Assembly: GCA_947454695.1 (NCBI GenBank)
Contig: CANGMW010000051.1
Span: forward strand, 1 to 11,665
DNA: 11,665 nucleotides
DNA from: Comamonadaceae bacterium
Lineage (GTDB): Bacteria > Pseudomonadota > Gammaproteobacteria > Burkholderiales > Burkholderiaceae_C
Direction: 5' to 3'
The position numbers and the translations under genes were made by a program. Of the stretch, positions 1-6,794 are shown piece after piece. Under the pieces are notes generated by a model. That model was not told where the DNA came from, searched no databases, and was given only the letters and a program-made list of their open reading frames with translations. Every line of letters begins with the position of its first letter. Position 1 is the first letter of the stretch.

Positions 1-480
1 GCACAGGCCCGGCAAGAGGCGCAAGCTTGGCTGGCACGCGTTGGACTGGGTGGATTTGAAGACCGCTATGCGCATCAGCTCTCAGGCGGCATGCGCAAGC
101 GCACCGCGCTGGCGCAAACCTTGGCGCTGGACCCGGACATCATTTTGATGGACGAGCCCTTCAGTGCCTTGGACGTGCAAACCCGTCAGCTCATGGAGGA
201 TGAGGTTCTTTCACTTTGGGCGGCCAAGAAAAAAGCGGTGCTTTTCATCACCCACGACCTCGATGAAGCCATTGCCATGAGCGACCGCGTGGTGGTGCTC
301 TCGGCGGGACCTGGCACGCAACCCCTCGGTGAATTTGTCATTGACCTGCCCCGCCCGCGGCATGTTGCGGAAATTCGAAGCCTGCCGCGGTTTGCCGAGT
401 TGTATGGTCAGATCTGGCAAGTCTTACGCGACGAGGTGCTCAAAGCCTACCAGCAACAGTTGCACAAGGTGGCGGCATGA
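1..480 (+). CDS. ABC transporter ATP-binding protein, NitT/TauT (nitrate/sulfonate/taurine) type, 5'-truncated by window edge
   Basis: This is the C-terminal 159 residues of a cytoplasmic ABC ATPase that powers uptake through the permease encoded next. The frame is open from base 1, so the start, Walker A and Q-loop lie outside the window. Visible in order are the ABC signature LSGGMRKR (bases 82-105), Walker B IILMDEPFSALD with the Asp-Glu pair at 151-156, the D-loop, and the H-loop histidine in FITHDLDEA (codon 253-255). Methionine after LSGG rather than glutamine is common in the SsuB/TauB/NrtD branch (family knowledge). Its stop overlaps the permease start by ATGA, so the two are translationally coupled. 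The substrate cannot be read from this fragment: sulfonates, taurine, nitrate or a thiamine precursor are all possible. Type assignment is firm; the ligand is open. Confidence 0.93.
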   Translation, partial: AQARQEAQAWLARVGLGGFEDRYAHQLSGGMRKRTALAQTLALDPDIILMDEPFSALDVQTRQLMEDEVLSLWAAKKKAVLFITHDLDEAIAMSDRVVVLSAGPGTQPLGEFVIDLPRPRHVAEIRSLPRFAELYGQIWQVLRDEVLKAYQQQLHKVAA

Positions 481-1319
481 GTCGCGCAGTTGTCCGCACC
501 GGGCGTTTTAATTTGCGGCTCTGGCAGATCAGCTTGTTTTTGCTGCTGGGGGGCCTTTGGCAATTGGCGGCCAGCGATCCGCAGCTGGCATTCTTTTTGG
601 GGGAGCCCCTGCAGGTGCTGGGGCGTATTTGGTCCTGGTTCGCGCCCTGGTCGCTGGAGTCGAGTGCATTTTTTCCGCAAGGCCTGGCGGGTAACGCCGA
701 CATCTACCGCCATCTGGGAACCACCTTGCTCGAAACCCTGCTCGCATTTGGTATCGGCACAGTTTTGGGTTTGGTCTTTGGTCTGTGGTTAGCGTTGAAC
801 CGGCAGATGAGTGCTTTGTTGGAGCCTTACATCAAAGCGGCCAACGCCATGCCCCGGGTGATTTTGGCGCCGATCTTTGCCATGTGGTTTGGCCTGGGTA
901 TTTGGAGCAAGGTGGCGCTGGCCGTGACGCTGGTGTTTTTCATCGTGTTCTTCAATGTGTACCAGGGCGTGCGCGAAGTCAGTCCGGTGGTGTTGGCCAA
1001 TGCCCGCATGCTGGGTGCTAGCCGTCAGCAACTCTTGCGCACGGTCTACTTGCCCAGTGCCACGGCGTGGGTGTTTTCAAGCTTGCACACGGCGGTGGGG
1101 CTGGCGTTTGTAGGGGCGGTGGTGGGCGAGTACCTGGGCTCAGCGCGGGGTGTGGGTTACTTGATCCAGCAGGCCGAGGGCACTTTCGATGTGAACACCG
1201 TGTTCGCAGGGATTGTGGTGCTGACGATTTGCGCCTTGCTTCTCGATGGGCTGGTGGGCTGGTTTGAGCGCCGCCTCATGACCTGGCAGCCCCGTCAGGG
1301 CGAGACCGAAAAACTGTGA
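477..1319 (+). CDS. ABC transporter permease, NitT/TauT (SsuC/TauC-like) family
   Basis: This 280-residue inner-membrane permease forms the channel for the upstream ATPase. Hydrophobic segments lie near residues 16-32, 82-106, 127-160, 197-218 and 242-262. The cytoplasmic EAA-type loop that contacts the ATPase is visible around residues 174-193 (ANARMLGASRQQLL, ending in YLP), the standard signature of binding-protein-dependent permeases. The ATG at 477 is supported by the ATGA overlap with the ATPase stop and by AAGG at 466-469, seven bases upstream. Residues 55-78, between the first and second hydrophobic segments, form a rather long polar and aromatic stretch. No substrate-binding protein is seen; it should lie upstream of the window. 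The gene ends nine bases before the convergent mltD, with no terminator hairpin between them. Family is confident, substrate unknown. Confidence 0.93.
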   Translation: MSRAVVRTGRFNLRLWQISLFLLLGGLWQLAASDPQLAFFLGEPLQVLGRIWSWFAPWSLESSAFFPQGLAGNADIYRHLGTTLLETLLAFGIGTVLGLVFGLWLALNRQMSALLEPYIKAANAMPRVILAPIFAMWFGLGIWSKVALAVTLVFFIVFFNVYQGVREVSPVVLANARMLGASRQQLLRTVYLPSATAWVFSSLHTAVGLAFVGAVVGEYLGSARGVGYLIQQAEGTFDVNTVFAGIVVLTICALLLDGLVGWFERRLMTWQPRQGETEKL

Positions 1320-1328
1320 GCCCTCGCT

Positions 1329-2816
1329 TCAGCGTCGGATCGCACGTTTAGGTTTGACTTTGGAAGCTGATGCCGTGCCACGCGCTTTCTTCACCGGGAG
1401 ATACAGCACGACCGGCTGTTTGGGCTTAAAGCTGGCCGTCGTGCCCACACGATTCCATTCAGCGACATTGGCTGCGCTCACCCCGTAGCGTTTGGCCATG
1501 CTGGCCACGGTGTCATTTTTCGCCGCTTTAACCGTGGTCTTGCGCAGGGTGATTTCGGGGGACAACGTCACTTGCCCGTTGTCAGCGGCCTGAACAGTGA
1601 CGTCGCGCGACAGACCTGCTGGGCGTGGCACCAGCAAGGTTGAACCTGCCCGGATCAGCATGCGCTGGGGAATGTTGTTGAGTGTGCGCAAGTCGTTCTC
1701 GCTCATGCCCACACGTTTGGCTACCTCGGAAGCACGCAAGGTAGTGGGCGCAATCCACACCGTCCAACTGGCCGTGCGCGCACCCACAAAGGCTTGGAGG
1801 TTGCGTTGAAAAATTTCGGCGTTGTCCCAAGGAAGCAAAATTTGCGGCATGCCAGCGGCCAAAATAACCGGCTTGTTCAGCGAGGGGTTGAGTGCTTTGA
1901 AATCATCCAGCGGGATCTCCGCGAATTTGGCAGCCAGTGAGACGTCAATGTCACGCCGGATTTGAACCGTGTCGAAATAAGGGTGGTTGCCAATCGAAGG
2001 CAATTTCACACCAAACTTAGCCGGATTGGCCACGATGTTTTTCATGGCTTGCAGTTTGGGCACATAGAAACGTGTTTCCATTGGCATGGTCAGATCGGGG
2101 TAACCGGTTGCCAGTGAGAGACGTTTGTTTTTGCTGATGGCGCGTCCCACGCTGCCTTCGCCCCAGTTGTAGGCGGCCAGGGCCAGATGCCAGTCGCCAA
2201 ACATGCCGTGCAATTTTTGCAGGTAATCCAATGCCGCCCGGGTGGATGCCATCACGTCGCGTCGATCGTCTCGAAACACGTTTTGCTTGAGCTCAAAGTG
2301 TTTGCCCGTGCTGGGGATGAATTGCCACATGCCGGCGGCCTTGGCACTGGAGATGGCCTGAGGATTGAACGCACTTTCGATGAAGGGCAGCAGGGCCAAT
2401 TCGGTGGGCATGTTGCGTCGCTCTAACTCTTCGACAATGTAGAAGAGGTATTTGCGCGAGCGCTCGGTCATTCGAAAAATGTATTCAGGTTTGGCGCTGT
2501 ACCACTGTTCGCGGTCGCGGACCAATTCGCTCTCCAAATTGGGCATGGCAAAGCTGCGCCGGATGCGGTCCCACATGTCCACCGGTGCGGAAAGCGAGGT
2601 GATGTGACGCGACTGCGTGGGGGTGGTGGCGATGGGTTGCAAGGGGCCACCGGGCACGTCACGCGTGTTCAGGGAGGAAAACCAGCTGCTGCCCGATTCT
2701 GAAGCGCCCGAAGCGATGGCGTCGCTGTCGCCGCTATCACGCCGCAGGGTGTTGGAAGCGCAGCCGGTCAGCAACAGCAGACACAGCACGCTAAAAATCT
2801 GAAGCCGTCTTGTCAT
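1329..2816 (-). CDS. mltD: Membrane-bound lytic murein transglycosylase D, lipoprotein with LysM repeats
   Basis: MltD cleaves the MurNAc-GlcNAc bond of peptidoglycan, leaving 1,6-anhydro ends, from an outer-membrane lipoprotein position facing the periplasm. The chosen start gives 495 residues and a classic lipoprotein signal: two arginines, a hydrophobic run, then the lipobox LLTGC with the lipidated cysteine at residue 19. The GH23/SLT domain covers roughly residues 110-260, with the catalytic glutamate at about 147 in LLPFIESAFNPQA, followed by AAGMWQFIPSTGK and LALAAYNWGEG. Two LysM-type peptidoglycan-binding repeats follow at about 351-398 and 427-474, then a basic Lys/Arg tail. An in-frame ATG at 2834 would place six residues in front of the signal and is less likely, because the ATG at 2816 overlaps the gloB stop by ATGA. 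The gene is thus coupled to gloB, as in the enterobacterial gloB/mltD neighbourhood. Confidence 0.95.
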   Translation of the reverse strand: MTRRLQIFSVLCLLLLTGCASNTLRRDSGDSDAIASGASESGSSWFSSLNTRDVPGGPLQPIATTPTQSRHITSLSAPVDMWDRIRRSFAMPNLESELVRDREQWYSAKPEYIFRMTERSRKYLFYIVEELERRNMPTELALLPFIESAFNPQAISSAKAAGMWQFIPSTGKHFELKQNVFRDDRRDVMASTRAALDYLQKLHGMFGDWHLALAAYNWGEGSVGRAISKNKRLSLATGYPDLTMPMETRFYVPKLQAMKNIVANPAKFGVKLPSIGNHPYFDTVQIRRDIDVSLAAKFAEIPLDDFKALNPSLNKPVILAAGMPQILLPWDNAEIFQRNLQAFVGARTASWTVWIAPTTLRASEVAKRVGMSENDLRTLNNIPQRMLIRAGSTLLVPRPAGLSRDVTVQAADNGQVTLSPEITLRKTTVKAAKNDTVASMAKRYGVSAANVAEWNRVGTTASFKPKQPVVLYLPVKKARGTASASKVKPKRAIRR

Positions 2817-3583
2817 CGGAAGTTGTTCTTCCATTCGCGCAAGGCGGCAAACACGTCAACCTCACGCACTGCATGCGCGTGGAGGGCTTGGACGGACTGT
2901 TTCACAGTGGGCAGGCGCGATCTCAGAAAAGGGTTGATAGCCAGTTCCAGGCCGATGCTGGAGGGCAGGGTGGGTTGGTCTTGCGCCCGCAAGGCCTCGC
3001 ATTGGGCGCTGTACGCCAACAGTTGGGGGTTATTCGGTTCGACAGCCCGCGCGAAGCGCAAATTGCTCAGCGTGTATTCATGGGTACAGCACACCCGGGT
3101 GTTAGCTGGCAAGGCCGCCAGCAAATCGAGCGAGGCCAGCATTTGGGCCGGGGTGCCTTCAAACAAACGCCCGCAGCCTGCAGAAAACAGCGTGTCCCCG
3201 CAAAACAGCAGCGGCGCGCCATCCATATCAGGGCAGTAGAAGGCAATGTGTCCGGCCGTGTGGCCGGGCACATCCAGTACGGTGAATTCAAGCCCCAGGG
3301 CTTGCACACGGTCGTTGGCGCTCATGCCCTGAAGCGGTTGGTGGATGTCCTCGCCGGCGGGGCCGTAGACTTTCGCATTCGTTCGGTCACGAAGTTCTGC
3401 CAATCCGCCGACATGGTCCGCATGGTGGTGGGTGACTAGAATGGCTTGCAGCGACAGACCCGTGCGCTCCAGCGTTTGCAAAACCGGTTGCGCGTCGCCC
3501 GGATCAACCACGATGGCTTGCTGCCCGTTGTGGACCAGCCAGATGTAGTTGTCGCTGAAAGCGGGAATAGGGATCAATTGCAT
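2813..3583 (-). CDS. gloB: Hydroxyacylglutathione hydrolase (glyoxalase II)
   Basis: GloB hydrolyses S-D-lactoylglutathione to D-lactate and glutathione, the second step of cytosolic methylglyoxal detoxification. The 256 residues have the usual family length. The metallo-beta-lactamase fold signature THHHADHVGG is at residues 51-60 (ligands His52, His54, Asp56, His57). The remaining metal ligands are visible as His108 in VPGHTAGH, Asp130 in FCGDTLF and His168 in CCTHEY. The C-terminal helical domain typical of glyoxalase II follows, with the NPFLR motif. The start ATG (3583-3581) lies inside the same CATG that supplies the start of the divergent methyltransferase. No Shine-Dalgarno precedes it, but a perfect TATAAT does (3594-3599). 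The stop overlaps mltD by ATGA. Function is highly confident. Confidence 0.97.
   Translation of the reverse strand: MQLIPIPAFSDNYIWLVHNGQQAIVVDPGDAQPVLQTLERTGLSLQAILVTHHHADHVGGLAELRDRTNAKVYGPAGEDIHQPLQGMSANDRVQALGLEFTVLDVPGHTAGHIAFYCPDMDGAPLLFCGDTLFSAGCGRLFEGTPAQMLASLDLLAALPANTRVCCTHEYTLSNLRFARAVEPNNPQLLAYSAQCEALRAQDQPTLPSSIGLELAINPFLRSRLPTVKQSVQALHAHAVREVDVFAALREWKNNFR
3569..3573 (+). promoter_or_regulatory. Ribosome binding site deciding the methyltransferase start
   Basis: AGGGA ends eight bases before the ATG at 3582 and supports that start over an in-frame TTG at 3549, which has no such site. It lies within the gloB coding region on the opposite strand. Confidence 0.7.
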
Positions 3584-4394
3584 GAGTGAACGGATTATAG
3601 GTTTGCAAGACTGGATGGCGGGCGCGCCGGGGCAGTACCTGATGGCGTGGGAGCGTGCGCAATTTGACCATGCGGTGGCCGATCTCTTTGGCTACCACGC
3701 GCTGCAATTAGGCTTGCCGAACTTGAATGCATTGGCCATGAACCGCATGCCCCATCGCTGGTTGGCCACCCAGGGTGTACAAAGCCCTGTCGCGGCCGAG
3801 CCAGGGGCCGCACTGCTGACTGACTTTGCAGCCTTGCCTTTTGCGCAAGCCAGCCTTGATCTGGTGGTCATGCCGCACACGCTGGATTGCCACGCCGACC
3901 CGCACGCCACCTTGCGCGAAGTCGCGCGCGTGCTGGTACCAGACGGCCGCGTGGTGATCAGCGGGTTCAATCCGGCCAGTCTATGGGGCTTGCGGTTTCA
4001 AAGGGAGCGGCTGTCCCGCCGTTGGGGCACGGGCGCGAGCTTGTTGCCGCCCTTGGATAAAGCCATCGGTTATGGGCGGCTGCGCGACTGGCTGCACCTG
4101 CTGGACTTTGACATTGAAGTCGGACGCTTTGGGGCTTACGGCCCCGTGATGGGCAGCGAGGCCTGGCAACGCCGCTTTGCCTGGATGGATCGTTTGGGTG
4201 CCCGTTGGTGGCCGATATTCGGCGCCGCTTATTTTTTGGTCGCCGTCAAACGGGTGCACGGGGTGCGCTTGCTGGAGACCAAATGGAAAACCATCAAGCA
4301 GCGCGCCAATGCAACGGTGCCACTGGCCCATCGACACACCGACCCCACCTTATCGCATCAATTAGAAGAGGAACCAGGTTTTGAACCACGTTGA
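3582..4394 (+). CDS. YafS-like SAM-dependent methyltransferase
   Basis: This 270-residue protein resembles the class I methyltransferase YafS of E. coli, a protein of unassigned substrate found beside gloB and rnhA. The clearest shared block is residues 98-138: a PHT/AHT-like motif, then DPHATLREVARVLVPDGRVV, then ISGFNP and WGLR, corresponding to the post-I to motif IV region of a Methyltransf_11 fold. Motif II-like acidic residues are at Asp81 and Asp93 (SLDLVVMPHT). The usual glycine-rich SAM loop (GxGxG) is missing; the equivalent stretch reads LQLGLPNLNA near residue 41. The ATG at 3582 is chosen for its AGGGA site and the conserved-looking N-terminus. The stop lies 14 bp inside rnhA. 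Membership of the family and the synteny are well supported; the methyl acceptor is unknown. Confidence 0.88.
   Translation: MSERIIGLQDWMAGAPGQYLMAWERAQFDHAVADLFGYHALQLGLPNLNALAMNRMPHRWLATQGVQSPVAAEPGAALLTDFAALPFAQASLDLVVMPHTLDCHADPHATLREVARVLVPDGRVVISGFNPASLWGLRFQRERLSRRWGTGASLLPPLDKAIGYGRLRDWLHLLDFDIEVGRFGAYGPVMGSEAWQRRFAWMDRLGARWWPIFGAAYFLVAVKRVHGVRLLETKWKTIKQRANATVPLAHRHTDPTLSHQLEEEPGFEPR
3594..3599 (-). promoter_or_regulatory. gloB: Candidate -10 box (TATAAT) for gloB
   Basis: The minus strand reads TATAAT at 3599-3594, ten bases upstream of the gloB ATG. No convincing -35 sits 17 bases further up (the hexamer there is CCCGCC) and no TG extension precedes the box. If used, transcription would begin near 3587, leaving a leader of about four bases, which fits the absence of a Shine-Dalgarno. 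The element lies inside codons 5-6 (Ile-Ile) of the divergent methyltransferase. Inference only. Confidence 0.4.
4366..4373 (+). promoter_or_regulatory. rnhA: Ribosome binding site for the TTG start of rnhA
   Basis: AAGAGGAA, with GAGG at 4368-4371, lies nine bases before the TTG at 4381, inside the last codons of the methyltransferase gene. It decides the non-ATG start, since no in-frame ATG lies before the first catalytic aspartate. Confidence 0.7.
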
Positions 4395-4830
4395 AATTTA
4401 TACCGATGGGGCTTGCAAGGGCAACCCTGGGCCCGGAGGCTGGGGCGTGCTGCTCAAGTCAGGTGACACGAACAAGGAACTGTTCGGGGGGGAACTTAAC
4501 ACCACCAACAACCGCATGGAGCTCACAGCCGTGATCGAAGCCTTGCAGGCGCTGAAACGCCCCTGCCATGTGTTTTTGCACGCCGACAGCCAGTACGTGC
4601 TCAAAGGCATCACCGAGTGGATGGCGGGTTGGAAAGCCAAAGGCTGGAAAACCGCGTCCAAGCAGCCGGTGAAAAATGTGGACTTATGGCAAAAGCTCGA
4701 TGTCTTGTTGAGCCAAAGCGAACACAAGATTGAGTGGCGTTGGGTCAAGGGGCATGACGGGGACCCCGGCAACGAGCATGCGGATGAGCTGGCCAACCGG
4801 GGCGTGGAGATGGCCTTGGGGCGGCGCTGA
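4381..4830 (+). CDS. rnhA: Ribonuclease HI
   Basis: RNase HI cleaves the RNA strand of RNA-DNA hybrids in the cytoplasm, removing primers and R-loops, and uses two metal ions. The protein is 149 residues, close to the 155 of E. coli. The catalytic set is complete: Asp9 (YTDGACKGNPGPGGWG), Glu47 (NNRMELTA), Asp69 (HADSQYV), His125 (WVKGHDGDPGNEHADELA) and Asp135. The basic tryptophan-rich handle region is present at about residues 80-100 (WMAGWKAKGWK). Translation begins at TTG, supported by a good ribosome binding site and by alignment with the family N-terminus, so it overlaps the methyltransferase by 14 bp and is probably co-transcribed and coupled. In E. coli the gene beyond rnhA is dnaQ; here a molybdenum cofactor operon follows in convergent orientation after 38 bp with no obvious terminator. 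Confidence 0.97.
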   Translation: MNHVEIYTDGACKGNPGPGGWGVLLKSGDTNKELFGGELNTTNNRMELTAVIEALQALKRPCHVFLHADSQYVLKGITEWMAGWKAKGWKTASKQPVKNVDLWQKLDVLLSQSEHKIEWRWVKGHDGDPGNEHADELANRGVEMALGRR

Positions 4831-4868
4831 ACTGCTCGGCACCAGACCCATGTGATGCGAGAGGCGTT

Positions 4869-6134
4869 TCAGATCACGCCGTAAAACATCATCACTTCGA
4901 CTTCATCGCCCACGGCTATGTTGCCCTGGTCGTGGTGCAAAACAATCAAGCCGTTGGCCTGCGTCATGGAGCTCAAGACGCCGGAGCCTTGGTTGCCGGT
5001 GGTCCGAACCTGCAAGCTGCCGTCTGCAGACCGGGTGACCGTGCCGCGCTGGTATTCGGTGCGCCCCGGTTTTTTGCGGATCGCCTCGGCGCTGCGCGCG
5101 CGCAGCAACGGCGGCGCCGTGTCATGTGCGCCCATCATGCGCAACAGGGCCGGTCGCACAAACGCCAGGAAAGTCACCATGACGGCCACCGGGTTGCCGG
5201 GCAAGCCAAACAAAATCGAATCACCAATGCGGCCTACCGCCATGGGGCGGCCCGGTCGCATGGCGATGCGCCAGAACGCCACATCGCCGAGTTGCTTCAT
5301 CATGGTTTTGGTGTGGTCGGCTTCGCCCACGCTCACACCGCCGCTGGTGATGATGGCGTCGGCTTTTTGCGCCGCTTGGGTGAAGGCCGCTTCAAGCAGC
5401 GCCGGGTCATCGCGCACCACGCCCATGTCCAGTACTTCAACGCCCAGCCGCTTGAGCAGGCCGAACACGGTGTAGCGGTTGCTGTCGTAGACCGCACCTT
5501 CGCGGGGCGCCTCGCCCAGGCTCAAAATTTCATCGCCGGTAGAAAAATACGCCACCTTGAGCCGGCGTTTGACCCGTACATCGGGAATGCCCAAACTCGC
5601 CAGCAAGCCCAGTGCCGCAGGGGTGAGCCGTTCGCCTTGACGCAAAGCGGCCTGGCCTTGTTGCACGTCCTCACCGCGAAGCCGCCGGTTATCGCCGGCT
5701 TTGAGCAATGCGGGGGGCAGGGTGATGTGTTCACCCGACACTTGCACCATTTCTTGCGGGACCACCGTGTCCAGGCCGGTGGGCATGATGGCGCCGGTCA
5801 TGATCTTCAGACATTCCCCCGAACTGACTTGACCACGCCAGGCCTTGCCCGCCAAAGCGGTGCCTACACAGCGCAGGGTCAAAGGCTGGTCGCCACGCAA
5901 AGCGGAACCATCGAAGGCATAGCCATCCATGGCCGAGTTGTCATGCGGGGGCACATGCACGGGGGAGAGCACATCAGCGGCTAGCACGCGGTCCAGGGCA
6001 TCGAACACCGGCAAGGTCTCGGTTTGCGCGACGGGTTGAACCAGGGCGCTTAAAAACGCGTTGACATCCTGGGCGCTGAGCGCTTGCGGGTCATAGCCTT
6101 GGAGCTGCGCGGCAATTTGCGCGAGGGTGTTCAT
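4869..6134 (-). CDS. moeA: Molybdopterin molybdenumtransferase
   Basis: MoeA inserts molybdate into adenylylated molybdopterin to give active Mo-cofactor in the cytoplasm. The 421 residues match the family length of about 400-420. Visible motifs in order: PPHDNSAMDGYAF at residues 62-73, MTGAIMPTG near 112-120, RGEDVQQGQ near 153-161, the FSTGDEIL block near 197-204 with the acidic pair typical of the MogA-like domain, SGGVSVGEADHTK at 264-276, and FGLPGNPVAVMVTF at 309-322. The C-terminal beta-barrel domain runs to the end, with a TGNQGSGVLSSM segment. It is the last gene of the moaA-mobA-moeA operon, 18 bp after mobA. No Shine-Dalgarno is visible before its ATG, so translation may depend on coupling or on an unstructured start. 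Function confident. Confidence 0.96.
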   Translation of the reverse strand: MNTLAQIAAQLQGYDPQALSAQDVNAFLSALVQPVAQTETLPVFDALDRVLAADVLSPVHVPPHDNSAMDGYAFDGSALRGDQPLTLRCVGTALAGKAWRGQVSSGECLKIMTGAIMPTGLDTVVPQEMVQVSGEHITLPPALLKAGDNRRLRGEDVQQGQAALRQGERLTPAALGLLASLGIPDVRVKRRLKVAYFSTGDEILSLGEAPREGAVYDSNRYTVFGLLKRLGVEVLDMGVVRDDPALLEAAFTQAAQKADAIITSGGVSVGEADHTKTMMKQLGDVAFWRIAMRPGRPMAVGRIGDSILFGLPGNPVAVMVTFLAFVRPALLRMMGAHDTAPPLLRARSAEAIRKKPGRTEYQRGTVTRSADGSLQVRTTGNQGSGVLSSMTQANGLIVLHHDQGNIAVGDEVEVMMFYGVI

Positions 6135-6152
6135 GTCGTGGGCGGTGCGAAA

Positions 6153-6776
6153 TCAGCGCGTTTCGAGTTGCTGCAACTCTTCCAGCGTGTTGGCGTTGAA
6201 AAAGGCACGGGCGTCATCGGCAGCCTCATTGAAGGGCACGATGATGGTGTTGTGCTGCGCTGTCCAGCCGTCAATTTTGCGGCCGCCGCTTTGGGTGAAG
6301 GCCGCCAAGCTTTCCAGCAAATCGGCACGCAACAAACAAAACACGGGCTGGGTTCGGATGCTGATTTTGCCTTGGGCGTCAGTCTCAGGCGCACTGGCCA
6401 TGGCGATGTCGGCCTGAGCGTTTTCCAGTGCCTGCGCCAGGCGGCTGACCAGATCCAGCGGGAACAAGGGGGTGTCGCAGGGCGCAGTCACCAGGTAGGG
6501 CGTTTCGCAACGCTCCAGTCCGGTGAGAAAGCCTGCCAGCGGGCCGGCGTAGTCGGACAACACATCCGGCCAGACGGGCACGCCAAACGACTCATAAGCC
6601 GACAGATTGCGGTTGGCATTGAGGATGACTTGGCCCACTTGCATTTGCAGGCGCATCAGGGTGTGCAAGGCCATGGGCAGGCCGTTGAAATTTTGCAGCC
6701 CTTTGTCGGCCCCGCCCATGCGCGAGCCGCGGCCGCCGGCCAAAATCAAACCGGTGATGTCTTGCGGGTCAATCAT
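6153..6776 (-). CDS. mobA: Molybdenum cofactor guanylyltransferase
   Basis: MobA transfers GMP from GTP to Mo-molybdopterin, making the guanine dinucleotide cofactor needed by DMSO reductase-family enzymes such as nitrate reductases and formate dehydrogenases. The protein is 207 residues, somewhat above the E. coli length of about 194. The N-terminal nucleotide-binding loop is clear: ILAGGRGSRMGGADKGL at residues 11-27. The metal-binding aspartate is Asp101 in APCDTPLFP. YAGPLAGFLTGL at 76-87 is another family motif. The C-terminal third contains a GRKIDGW segment and closes with NANTLEELQQLE, typical of MobA. The ATG at 6776 follows the moaA stop by 18 bp and has no evident ribosome binding site (upstream ends TTTGAAAACGC). 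Its presence indicates that this organism makes bis-MGD enzymes. Confidence 0.95.
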   Translation of the reverse strand: MIDPQDITGLILAGGRGSRMGGADKGLQNFNGLPMALHTLMRLQMQVGQVILNANRNLSAYESFGVPVWPDVLSDYAGPLAGFLTGLERCETPYLVTAPCDTPLFPLDLVSRLAQALENAQADIAMASAPETDAQGKISIRTQPVFCLLRADLLESLAAFTQSGGRKIDGWTAQHNTIIVPFNEAADDARAFFNANTLEELQQLETR

Positions 6777-6794
6777 GCGTTTTCAAATGTTGGA

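Noticed and set aside
1..1319. Molybdate transporter that would serve the molybdenum cofactor operon
   Set aside because: The ATPase and permease sequences are of the NitT/TauT type rather than ModB/ModC, and the operon is more than 3 kb away in another orientation.
2810..3439. Plus-strand open frame of 209 codons opposite gloB
   Set aside because: Lies within gloB, which has all its metal ligands; the translated product resembles no known family.
3549..3581. TTG start at 3549 for the methyltransferase
   Set aside because: The ATG at 3582 has an AGGGA site at proper spacing and gives the expected N-terminus.
4863..4880. GGCGT/ACGCC repeat as a terminator between rnhA and moeA
   Set aside because: Only five base pairs with an eight-base loop, no T-run, and partly inside moeA.
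4932..5984. Plus-strand open frame of 350 codons opposite moeA
   Set aside because: Same antisense-type composition, lying wholly within moeA, whose motifs are intact.
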